Source of the DNA: Mucilaginibacter sp. SJ
Lineage (GTDB): Bacteria; Bacteroidota; Bacteroidia; Sphingobacteriales; Sphingobacteriaceae
Length of the DNA stretch: 64,000 bases
Direction of reading: 5' to 3'
NCBI RefSeq assembly: GCF_028993635.1
Contig: NZ_CP118631.1
Location: 1,674,001-1,738,000 of the forward strand
The notes below the pieces were generated by a model. That model saw nothing but the letters and a program-made list of their open reading frames with translations. It had not been told where the DNA came from and made no database searches. Positions 10,329-17,780 of this stretch are shown here, in pieces (the stretch's first letter is position 1; every line of letters starts with the position of its first letter). The position numbers and the translations under genes are program-made.

Positions 10329-10937
10329 CTATAAGCGTTTGAAAAAAATTATCAGCAGCAAAAAGCGGCCGTAATTGTCAAAAGGGATAACGTTATAATA
10401 TTTCTGTACGGATTTTCTTAACCTGCTTAAGGCGTTGCTGATCTGGTTGCGCACTGTTTGGTGTGATAAGCCTAAAAACTCGGCAATCTGCGGGCCGGTC
10501 ATGTCCTGCTCACGGCTGCACAAATACACCTGGCGCATCTTTTCGGGCATATCCGCAATTTCCTGGTTTATCAACAGGTGCAATTCGGCAAGGGAAAGTT
10601 TTTGGTCGGTGGTATGCTCGTAAGTTTCCTGTAATTCGGAAACATCATCTAACGGGCGTGGCTTGCTGCTTTGCTTTTTATACCACTTATAGCTCATGTA
10701 ATTAACAGAAACCATGAGGTAGGCTTCAAGCGCACCATTTACCTGGATAGTATTGCGATTTTTCCATATGGAGAGGAACAGCTCCTGTACCATATCCATC
10801 GCTTCATCCTCATTTTGTGTTTTCTTTAACGCGAAAGCAATTAATTTATCAGCATAACGCTCATAAATTTCCCTGAATGCCCCATCATTACCGCCCTGCA
10901 GTTCAAGTAAAAGTTGTGCATCCGAATATTGTTTCAC
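10329..10937 (-). CDS. ECF sigma-70 factor paired with FecR
   Basis: Extracytoplasmic-function sigma factor of 202 residues. Region 2 contains DEAMDMVQELFLSIWKNR; region 4 contains the helix-turn-helix QIAEFLGLSHQTVRNQISNALSRLR. It begins with MKQYSDAQLLLELQGG, a common start for Bacteroidota ECFs. The C-terminal tail (FLLLIIFFKRL) is unusually hydrophobic. It is first in a gene order sigma, FecR, SusC, SusD, phosphatase and would activate the locus once FecR is triggered. The region before it contains CAAAGTAA around 10958 (TTACTTTG on the coding strand), a one-off match to the Bacteroidota -7 box TANNTTTG. Confidence 0.93.
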   Translation of the reverse strand: MKQYSDAQLLLELQGGNDGAFREIYERYADKLIAFALKKTQNEDEAMDMVQELFLSIWKNRNTIQVNGALEAYLMVSVNYMSYKWYKKQSSKPRPLDDVSELQETYEHTTDQKLSLAELHLLINQEIADMPEKMRQVYLCSREQDMTGPQIAEFLGLSHQTVRNQISNALSRLRKSVQKYYNVIPFDNYGRFLLLIIFFKRL

Positions 10938-11070
10938 AAGGGGTATTTTTATGGCATCAAAGTAACGGCACGAATGTTAAGCTAAATTTAAATATATATT
11001 AATGCTTTAGAAAACACCGGCTAATAATTGGCACTATTTTTTTTAAAATAGATTTTGATCCCAAAATAAC

Positions 11071-11100
11071 TTTTATTTCTCAAACAAACCTATATCTTTG
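11071..11100 (+). promoter_or_regulatory. Bacteroidota-type promoter for the GntR gene
   Basis: TATCTTTG at 11093-11100 matches the TANNTTTG -7 element exactly, 22 bp before the start codon. A weak -33 element (TTTT at 11071-11074) lies 18 bp upstream instead of the consensus TTTG. Confidence 0.45.
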
Positions 11101-11122
11101 CAATTCATCTGATGATTTACAA

Positions 11123-11776
11123 ATGAGCAAAATTATTAAAAAATCGCTGGCTGAGGAGATTGCCGGGAAACTGAAAGAGCAGATAGCCGGGGGCAGGTAT
11201 CAAATCAATGATAAACTCCCTACCGAACCAGAGCTCATGGCCGAGTTTGGCGTTGGCCGCTCAAGCATTCGCGAGGCAACCAAAAGCCTGGTACAATCGG
11301 GTCTGCTCAGGATTCAGCAGGGTGCCGGAACTTTTGTAGAGCGCACTACTGCTAATCCGGAGCCAATGGAGGCCCGTATTAAACGCGCCCGATCACAAGA
11401 TCTTGACGAGGTAAGGCAGTTACTGGAGATGAAAATAGCGGAAAAAGCCGCTATAAACCGCTCACAGAAGGATATTTTTACCATGAAAAGCCATTTGGAA
11501 ACCCGGAAAAGAACTGCCGAAGCCGGGCTGCTGGAAGAATGTATTGATGCCGATGTTAAATTTCATATTGCTATCGCGGAAGCATCAAAAAATGAGATCC
11601 TGAGCGATTTATATAAAACGGCGGCAGTACACCTAAAAAACTGGTTCACTGAAATCCACCCCGATACGCGCACTTTTATCGAAACCCAGCACCTTCATGA
11701 AAAGCTCCTGAAAAACATTCTCGATTGCGATTCGAAACAGGCCTGGAATACAGCTATGGAGATTCATCAATATTAA
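11123..11776 (+). CDS. FadR-type GntR family transcriptional regulator
   Basis: Cytoplasmic DNA-binding regulator of 217 residues. The N-terminal winged helix (about 5-75) has the GntR signature ALPTEPELMAEFGVGRSSIREA-like stretch at about 30-50 (here KLPTEPELMAEFGVGR), followed by RIQQGAGTFV. The C-terminal FCD domain (about 90-215) keeps putative metal or ligand residues: D and H in DVKFHIAIAEAS and the His pair in QHLHEKLL. FCD regulators usually respond to organic acids or sugar acids. The MFS gene follows after 56 bp on the same strand and is the obvious target. The effector cannot be deduced. Confidence 0.92.
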   Translation: MSKIIKKSLAEEIAGKLKEQIAGGRYQINDKLPTEPELMAEFGVGRSSIREATKSLVQSGLLRIQQGAGTFVERTTANPEPMEARIKRARSQDLDEVRQLLEMKIAEKAAINRSQKDIFTMKSHLETRKRTAEAGLLEECIDADVKFHIAIAEASKNEILSDLYKTAAVHLKNWFTEIHPDTRTFIETQHLHEKLLKNILDCDSKQAWNTAMEIHQY

Positions 11777-11832
11777 AAAATTTAATCAAATTCATCCGAT
11801 GATATAATGTTTTATAATTTAATCTGTCACTA

Positions 11833-13065
11833 ATGGAATCTACATCATCAACAACTATCATCCCCGAACCTAAAAAATTGGTTCAGCAAACAGTGTATTC
11901 AATTTTGTTTACGATAAGCCTTGCACACTTTATCAATGATATGCTCCAGTCGGTTATACCGTCTATCTATCCGCTTATCAAGCAACGGTTTAGTCTTAAC
12001 TTTACCCAAATAGGGCTAATCACCTTCACCTATCAAATTACCGCTTCTATTTTGCAGCCATTTGTAGGCCTTTATACCGATAAAAAACCCAAACCATATT
12101 CATTGGCAATTGGCATGGGTTTCACTCTATCCGGACTGATGCTTGCCTCTTTTGCCGGCAACTTTTATATTATGCTGATGGCCGTAAGCCTTATTGGTAT
12201 TGGCTCATCCATATTTCACCCGGAGTCATCGCGGGTAGCACATTTAGCATCGGGAGGTAAAAAAGGACTGGCCCAATCTATTTTTCAGCTGGGTGGTAAT
12301 GCTGGCAGTGCTATTGGCCCGCTGCTTGCAGCTCTTATCGTGATCCCTTACGGACAATCAAACGTGATCTGGTTTTGCCTTATCGCTTTCACCGGGATTT
12401 TGGTACTGTTGCGGATTGCCAAATGGTATGCCGAACGCCTCAGTTTTAATGCAAAAAACAAAAATGCTAAAGAAACCGTTCAGTTGAATATCTCCAAAAG
12501 GAGGGTAATATTCTCCCTGGGTATTTTGCTGGTGCTTATATTCTCCAAATATTTTTACCTGGCCAGCATCACCAGCTATTATACTTTCTTCCTGATCAAT
12601 AAGTTTCACTTAAGCATTCAGCAATCACAAATTTATCTGTTCATGTTTTTAGGTTCGGTAGCTGCCGGAACGCTTTTCGGAGGACCATTGGGCGATCGTT
12701 TTGGCCGTAAGTACATCATCTGGATTTCAATATTAGGCGTAGCGCCCTTTACCATGCTCCTACCCTACGTGTCATTGTTTTGGACCGGCGTTTTATCTGT
12801 ATTTATCGGGCTAATCCTTTCATCAGCATTTTCGGCCATCTTAGTTTACGCAACTGAGTTGGTACCAGGAAAAGTCGGACTGATAGCGGGTTTATTCTTC
12901 GGCCTTGCCTTTGGAATGGGCGGTTTAGGCTCCGCAGTGTTGGGTAAAGTTGCAGATATGACCAGTATCAACTATGTATTTAAGATCTGCGCTTATTTGC
13001 CGCTGATAGGTATTTTCACTGGTTTATTGCCCAATATTGAAGGAAAGAAGATGGTGAAAGGCTAA
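11833..13065 (+). CDS. MFS transporter, Fsr (fosmidomycin resistance)-like
   Basis: Inner-membrane transporter of 410 residues with about 12 hydrophobic spans. The beginning (SLAHFINDMLQSVIPSIYPL) and the loop GLYTDKKPKPYSLAIGMG are characteristic of the Fsr subgroup; GPLGDRFGRKYIIW is the MFS signature loop between the halves. Known Fsr proteins export fosmidomycin and related compounds, but many homologues have unknown substrates. It is preceded at 56 bp by a GntR regulator and is probably co-expressed with it or controlled by it. Its 3' end runs into an intergenic palindrome with an IS insertion. Confidence 0.88.
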   Translation: MESTSSTTIIPEPKKLVQQTVYSILFTISLAHFINDMLQSVIPSIYPLIKQRFSLNFTQIGLITFTYQITASILQPFVGLYTDKKPKPYSLAIGMGFTLSGLMLASFAGNFYIMLMAVSLIGIGSSIFHPESSRVAHLASGGKKGLAQSIFQLGGNAGSAIGPLLAALIVIPYGQSNVIWFCLIAFTGILVLLRIAKWYAERLSFNAKNKNAKETVQLNISKRRVIFSLGILLVLIFSKYFYLASITSYYTFFLINKFHLSIQQSQIYLFMFLGSVAAGTLFGGPLGDRFGRKYIIWISILGVAPFTMLLPYVSLFWTGVLSVFIGLILSSAFSAILVYATELVPGKVGLIAGLFFGLAFGMGGLGSAVLGKVADMTSINYVFKICAYLPLIGIFTGLLPNIEGKKMVKG

Positions 13066-13084
13066 GGTTTAAGCAAAATCCCGT

Positions 13085-13176
13085 CTTGAGAGGGGCGCGG
13101 AGTAACGAGCGATAGCAGGGGTGGTTTCTACGGTAGACTTATCAAAACAGAAACACACCCCTCCACCCCTCTCAAG
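13085..13176. repeat. Imperfect intergenic palindrome (REP-like), host of IS insertions
   Basis: Outer arms CTTGAGAGGGG (13085-13095) and CCCCTCTCAAG (13166-13176) pair perfectly; inner arms AGGGGTGGTTTCT (13117-13129) and AGAAACACACCCCT (13149-13162) pair almost perfectly. This looks like an interspersed hairpin element downstream of the MFS gene, where it might also end transcription. Confidence 0.65.
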
Positions 13177-13196
13177 AGCATAGCCGTTAACTTAAG
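13177..13196 (+). repeat. Solo IS end (remnant)
   Basis: AGCATAGCCGTTAACTTAAG matches the left end of the adjacent IS at 18 of 20 positions and follows the same CTCAAG flank. The remaining sequence up to 13225 does not match the IS, so this is probably a leftover of an earlier, related insertion. Confidence 0.6.
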
Positions 13197-13367
13197 AGGT
13201 TGCTTCAGCGTAAATGCTTCAAAATCCCCTCTCGAGAGCATAGCCGTCAATTTAAGCGAAAGCAATAAAAAAGAGTTTGTTTTTTTGAGATTGAGGGCAG
13301 AACGTAGTTTGCCCGTAAAGGCAAACTTTATGTATTTTTGCTCTCATAGTTTTATTTCTATTTTTTT

Positions 13368-13399
13368 GAAAGGCAGATCGGTAAAGGGTTCTGCCTTTC
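13368..13399 (+). terminator. Hairpin inside the IS, downstream of the transposase
   Basis: GAAAGGCAGA (13368-13377) and TCTGCCTTTC (13390-13399) form a 10-bp stem followed by a T-rich run on the plus strand. Oriented this way it could block transcription entering the IS from outside. A second hairpin, AGTTTGCC/GGCAAACT, lies at 13306-13327. Confidence 0.55.
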
Positions 13400-13440
13400 T
13401 CTTTGTTTACACCTAAAGATAGCATTTAATATATTGATTA

Positions 13441-14619
13441 TCAAATAATTATTACAATTTCCTCTGTTTTGAGCCGTCCTTTTTTCTGCTCTTTAAGCAG
13501 TTTGTAAAACGGAAGCTGTTCGAGCATATCCAGCCACTTACTGCTTAATCCCCACAATTGCAGCCTTAGCTCCTGCATACCTGATGCTATAAAACTGTGT
13601 ACCTTGAGGATACTTACCTCGCCGATCTTACCGATTGACATTGTTATCTTCCAGCTTAACATAGCCCATAATAGTTTGCTGTAAAGTGCACAGGTGATAC
13701 GGTGGGTATTTCCTTTAGGCATCTGATGGATCTTCAACGATGATTTCCAGCCTTTGAACACCAACTCGATCTGCCAGCGGAGATGATAGAGTTTCCGGAT
13801 CAGTTCGGCACTGTAAGTGCTATCCAGGTTGGTTACAATGAAATTAAAGCCTGCTCTGAGCTTGAAAAGCGCTGTTGTCTGATGGCCTTTCTTTTTGTTG
13901 TATTTATCGGTATGGCTTATCCGGTTGTTTTTTATTTCATCACTTACCGGTTCAATAATCATCCGGACAGGTAGCTTGTCTTTTCCAATATAAACTAAAC
14001 CGTCAAATGCTTTTCCTGATTTTTGTAAAGCGGTCAGGTCCAGCTCCTGGTATACTTCATTACGCAGAATGTGTATCGATGTTTTGGGGCTTAACTTATT
14101 GACAAAGAATGCCTTCTTTTCGATAATGTTGCTCATATAAGCAATATGGCTATAACCCAGGTCTCTCATGTATAATACACCCGGTCGAATCATCTGCTGA
14201 TCGAGGTGGCTTTCTTTCTGGTCATTGCAATTGCCCGGTGTTAGCCTGATATCACAACTTCCACTTTTGATCCCAAACTCAAACTGCAGGGCCGCGCCAG
14301 CTTTTATCCCGCAGCCTTTTGTCCCCGGATAAACATCCGCCATTGCCTCCGGTAAGGCAAAACGTGTGGAATCTTTGATGTTGATCTCAAGCCCTTGTAT
14401 CTCTCTACAAGGCAATTCTATCGCTAAAAGTCGCTCCAGAGCCCCTTTGATAAACTCCGTCAGCCCTTCATTATACTTTTGATGCAGGGCCTGTTTTGAT
14501 ATATTAAGTGAATGCCTTAACATCAGCTGCATACTCATGCCATTAAATGATTGATTGCTGTCAAATAGCAGCGTATCCAGAAGATCTGATCCGCTTATCT
14601 TCCTTAAACGTTTGATCAC
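13441..14619 (-). CDS. IS4-family DDE transposase
   Basis: Transposase of at least 392 residues. DDE residues are visible as the Asp in NIKDSTRF, the Asp in MRDLGYSH and the Glu of YHLRWQIELVFKGWK, which fits the IS4 Y-(2)-R-(3)-E-(6)-K motif exactly. The chosen start is a GTG at 14619. Upstream the same frame stays open for 37 codons back to a TAA near 14734 and reads like protein (LKAELFDHG, then LDTLAKNTG), yet contains no ATG, GTG or TTG. The real start may therefore be a rare codon such as CTG, or the 5' end may be altered. The gene is otherwise intact and lies within perfect terminal repeats, so the IS may be active. Confidence 0.92.
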   Translation of the reverse strand: MIKRLRKISGSDLLDTLLFDSNQSFNGMSMQLMLRHSLNISKQALHQKYNEGLTEFIKGALERLLAIELPCREIQGLEINIKDSTRFALPEAMADVYPGTKGCGIKAGAALQFEFGIKSGSCDIRLTPGNCNDQKESHLDQQMIRPGVLYMRDLGYSHIAYMSNIIEKKAFFVNKLSPKTSIHILRNEVYQELDLTALQKSGKAFDGLVYIGKDKLPVRMIIEPVSDEIKNNRISHTDKYNKKKGHQTTALFKLRAGFNFIVTNLDSTYSAELIRKLYHLRWQIELVFKGWKSSLKIHQMPKGNTHRITCALYSKLLWAMLSWKITMSIGKIGEVSILKVHSFIASGMQELRLQLWGLSSKWLDMLEQLPFYKLLKEQKKGRLKTEEIVIII

Positions 14620-14848
14620 TCCCGTGTTTTTAGCAAGGGTATCAAGAAATCCATGGTCAAATAATTCCGCTTTTAAGCGTCTAAATAACCCTGTCAGGTT
14701 TGGTTGGCCGATTCTTGCTCTTAAAAATTTTTATACTACTCCTTAAATTGACGGCTATGCTCTCAAGAGGGGAATCGCACAGTCCCCGGCTTTTACCCCT
14801 TAGATTGGCGGTTATAATTTGTAAACGAACGCAAGGAAAAAATAAAAG

Positions 14849-14884
14849 AACCATGTCATTGCGTAGCGTGGCAATGACATGGTT
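14849..14884 (-). terminator. Strong hairpin terminator, also a dispersed repeat type
   Basis: AACCATGTCATTGC (14849-14862) and GCAATGACATGGTT (14871-14884) form a perfect 14-bp stem with an 8-nt loop. On the minus strand it is followed by a U-rich tract and lies 8 bp after the DUF1080 stop codon. ATGTCATTGC is also the core of the REP-like hairpin at 59875-59956. Confidence 0.8.
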
Positions 14885-14892
14885 TCTTCCTC

Positions 14893-15663
14893 TTATAATT
14901 CCCTTACCCAGATATTCCTATAACTAATCGGTTCACTTTTATCACCATGGGCCTGCAATTTAATTGGTGAAGCGCCATGTTTACGATATTCGGGCTTGCC
15001 TATATAAGGTGTATCCCCTATCAGCGATGTATTGCTTTGAACCAGCACACCATTATGAAATGCCGTTACGCGAGCCGCTGATTTCAGTGAACCATCTTCG
15101 TTAAAACGGGGTGCTGTCCAGATCACGTCATAGGTTTGCCACTCGCCAGGTTTACGGCAGGCGTTAGCCAGTGGAATAGCCTGCTTATACAAGCTGCCCA
15201 CCTGCCCGTTCACATAGGTTTTATTGTTATAGTTATCAAGCACCTGTAACTCGTAACCACCGGCTCCCCATGGCAAGGCTGCCAGGAAAATACCACTATT
15301 ACCACGAGCTTGCCCACTGCCGGTTATGTTTGATGGAATGCGATATTCTATATGCAACTGAAAATCCATGAATTTACGTTTAGTTTGGATATCGCCTGCC
15401 GTTTTATCTACCGTAATAATTTTATCATCCACCTTCCATTTATGACTTGATGTACTGTCGTTGGTGGCTACCCATTCATCGAGGTTTTTGCCATCAAACA
15501 AAATGATAGCATCAGAAGGTGCATCTCCCAAAGTTTTGCCCGGGGTAACTACAGCCGGCACCGGCGACCAGATCTCGGTATCCTCCGGCTTGGCATTTTG
15601 CTGCGCGAATGTTACTAATGAACTACCTGCTAATAAAGCAGTGAAAATAAGTTTGCGTTTCAT
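14893..15663 (-). CDS. Secreted DUF1080 (3-keto-disaccharide hydrolase-type) protein
   Basis: Exported protein of 256 residues: signal peptide 1-20 ending TFAQ, then one DUF1080 jelly-roll domain. Typical features are the FDGKNLDEW opening, GDIQTKRKFMDFQLHIEYR, the core GNSGIFL, YELQVLDNYNN and the closing YRNIWVREL. Characterised relatives act on 3-keto-glycosides, as hydrolases or 3-keto-2-hydroxyglucal hydratases, in Bacteroides and other genera. It is the last gene of the SusCD-led locus, separated from the cytochrome gene by a long hairpin and closed by a strong terminator. The exact reaction is inferred from the family. Confidence 0.88.
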   Translation of the reverse strand: MKRKLIFTALLAGSSLVTFAQQNAKPEDTEIWSPVPAVVTPGKTLGDAPSDAIILFDGKNLDEWVATNDSTSSHKWKVDDKIITVDKTAGDIQTKRKFMDFQLHIEYRIPSNITGSGQARGNSGIFLAALPWGAGGYELQVLDNYNNKTYVNGQVGSLYKQAIPLANACRKPGEWQTYDVIWTAPRFNEDGSLKSAARVTAFHNGVLVQSNTSLIGDTPYIGKPEYRKHGASPIKLQAHGDKSEPISYRNIWVREL

Positions 15664-15712
15664 TTTTAAAACAATTGATCGGGTTAAATAATCAGATAAC
15701 TAATTCATGTTT

Positions 15713-15793
15713 AGCTGAAAGCATAAAGCTAAAGGCTGAAAGCTTTTAAGACAGGGTCTTTAGCTTTTTGCTTTAAGCCTTCGGCTTTCAGCT
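15713..15793. repeat. Long imperfect hairpin in intergenic gap
   Basis: AGCTGAAAGC (15713-15722) pairs with GCTTTCAGCT (15784-15793), and most of the sequence between folds back with further AAAGC/GCTTT pairing. It lies directly 3' of the cytochrome gene and may be an interspersed repeat working as a terminator or 3' stabiliser. Confidence 0.55.
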
Positions 15794-15803
15794 TCTTTAA
15801 ATT

Positions 15804-17774
15804 TTATTTAGCGAGCGATTTGATCCATAAAGCTATCTTACGGGCATCTTCCTTAGGAACCTGCGGCATCGGAGGCATAGGTGTTGAATAATCGGGCCAG
15901 TGCTCAGGCTTAGGGCTATGGATCAACTGGATAAGCTCAGCTACGCTGTATTTCCGCTTAGCAACGTCAACATATGCCGGGCCAACCTGTCTTTTTGTAG
16001 CGTTATGGCACGAAAGACAGGTATTTTTCAGCAGGATCGGCTGTACCTCGGCATAAGTAGGAACCGCGTTTAACCCAACTACAGATTTTACTGTCGCAGC
16101 TTTTTTACCGGCAACGCCTTTTTTCAGATCGGCCGCGGCTGCAGCTTTGGCGGAGTTTATCGTACTTACCTCCGTCATGGAAAGTTTTTGCCCTTCGGGG
16201 ATATTATTCAACGTATAATAAGCCGTTGGGTGAACTAAATTAAAATAGTTTTCCTTATCGCGGATACCTGCAAGCGTAATGGTGTGGATATAATATTTAC
16301 GCAGGTTATTCACAATCAATCGCGCTTTTAAACCATCTGCAGATACCTTCACACCTGCTATCGGGCATTTCTCGGTATTTACCGGCGGGCTGCCATATAC
16401 GCCATGGTATTTATAGATATAGCTTTCTACAGAATATGAAGCTATATCCTCAGCTACTTTCTTATCAACCGGCTTTGTAAACTCTATCTCAAAACCATCG
16501 GGCATTGCACGGATAGCACGCATCTCAAACGGAACTTTGTTGTTCCATACCAATCGCTGCAAGCCCATAGTGGCCTCCCCGGCAGATCCCCAGCCACGGT
16601 TGGTTTCGCCTGCAGCCAATGAACCATCAGGTAACCAGGCCAGCCTTACTATGCCCGATTGGAAACCGCTTCTAAAAGCCCAGGCCGCGCCTTGGTATTC
16701 GCCGTTAACCTTCTCTAAAAACACCCTGTCGACCATACTTTGGCCCTGGTCGCAGATCAGTAATTGCCCGGCAAAAGGGCCGAATGCGCCTTCCGGGATT
16801 TTAACAATTTCGGAGTTGGAGATTCCTAAGATCCCATGCGGTAACCAAACCGCGGGCAGTTGTAATTCAGGGATTTCCTTTTTAGCCTCAAACTCCGTTT
16901 TAAATTTTTCATTAACAATATCCTGCGGCTTTACTGGTTGGCCGTTTTTATCAAATTCTATCCTCGGGTTGTTTTTGGCAAAGAATTGCTCGGAAGTGAG
17001 TTTTAGCGGCGAGTTAGGCAAACCCGTCCAAACCAGGCTTGAAGGATGCCCCATAAAAGCTCCTTTTTTGATCGGCATGATACTACCTGAACCAACCCAG
17101 TCGCCCTGGTTATCTGAATACCAAAGTTCGCCATCAATCATGCTGATACCGCAAGGCGAACGCAAGCCTGCCGCCCATGGCGTAACAGTGCCATCTTCCT
17201 TAATATTTAAAGCCCAGCCCCGGTAAGGCACAAAGCTTTTCGGGTGCCACCAATCGGGCGGGAAGCCAAGGTTTAAAGTCACAAAGAATGAGCCATCGGG
17301 CGCTATTTTAGGCCCGAAGCTATACTCATGATAGTTACCAGATAATGGCCATGCATAAATAGTTTCAAAAACATCGGCCTTACCATCCATATTGGTATCA
17401 ACCAGCTTGGTCAATTCGCCGCGCTGAACAACGTACAACGCACCATCTTTCCAGGCCGCACCTAACACCTCGTGCAAACCCGAAGCAAACTTGCGGAAAA
17501 ACGGATGCTGACCGGTTGGATTTTCGACCATAAATATATCTCCGCGACGGGTAGTTACCGCCAGGGTGCCATTAGGCAGCGTACACAAACCGCCAACTTC
17601 CAGGATAGTACCCTCAGGCGCTGGCACTTTCATGATCTTAAAAAAATCATCTTCTTTAGGCGATTCGGCCTGGGCAAAAGTATTTTTGATATCGCTCAAC
17701 AGCGCGATAATTATAAGCGTAAATAAAAACGTGCCCTTGTTTATCATTTGTTTTAAAGTATTGTTCATGATCAA
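15804..17774 (-). CDS. Secreted beta-propeller dehydrogenase-like protein with cytochrome c domain
   Basis: Exported protein of 656 residues. A signal peptide (about 1-35, ending TFAQ) precedes a beta-propeller (about 45-400) resembling sorbosone/glucose-dehydrogenase-like and PVC-type heme proteins: GGLCTLPNGTLAV, FGPKIAPDGSFFVT, PCGISMIDGELWYSDNQGD. An Ig-like linker follows, then a short class I cytochrome c domain with CLSCH near 585-589, GPAY and the likely axial Met in MPPMPQ. It may oxidise a sugar and pass electrons to heme; no cofactor-binding motif proves that. The upstream DUF1080 gene stops 6 bp before this start, and residue 3 is an alternative start. It lies between two DUF1080 genes. 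Confidence 0.85.
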   Translation of the reverse strand: MIMNNTLKQMINKGTFLFTLIIIALLSDIKNTFAQAESPKEDDFFKIMKVPAPEGTILEVGGLCTLPNGTLAVTTRRGDIFMVENPTGQHPFFRKFASGLHEVLGAAWKDGALYVVQRGELTKLVDTNMDGKADVFETIYAWPLSGNYHEYSFGPKIAPDGSFFVTLNLGFPPDWWHPKSFVPYRGWALNIKEDGTVTPWAAGLRSPCGISMIDGELWYSDNQGDWVGSGSIMPIKKGAFMGHPSSLVWTGLPNSPLKLTSEQFFAKNNPRIEFDKNGQPVKPQDIVNEKFKTEFEAKKEIPELQLPAVWLPHGILGISNSEIVKIPEGAFGPFAGQLLICDQGQSMVDRVFLEKVNGEYQGAAWAFRSGFQSGIVRLAWLPDGSLAAGETNRGWGSAGEATMGLQRLVWNNKVPFEMRAIRAMPDGFEIEFTKPVDKKVAEDIASYSVESYIYKYHGVYGSPPVNTEKCPIAGVKVSADGLKARLIVNNLRKYYIHTITLAGIRDKENYFNLVHPTAYYTLNNIPEGQKLSMTEVSTINSAKAAAAADLKKGVAGKKAATVKSVVGLNAVPTYAEVQPILLKNTCLSCHNATKRQVGPAYVDVAKRKYSVAELIQLIHSPKPEHWPDYSTPMPPMPQVPKEDARKIALWIKSLAK

Positions 17775-17780
17775 GGCAGC

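Larger units (their letters stand above)
13237..14761. mobile_element. IS4-family insertion sequence, about 1.5 kb
   Basis: Perfect 20-bp terminal inverted repeats bound the element: AGCATAGCCGTCAATTTAAG at 13237-13256 and its complement at 14742-14761. The flanks CTCGAG (13231-13236) and CTCAAG (14762-14767) look like a 6-bp target duplication with one change. Removing the element would restore CCCCTCTCAAGAGGGG, a palindrome. It carries one transposase gene on the minus strand. Boundaries were chosen from the repeat alignment; if the shared CCCCT flank belongs to the IS the ends would move out by about 11 bp. Confidence 0.8.
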
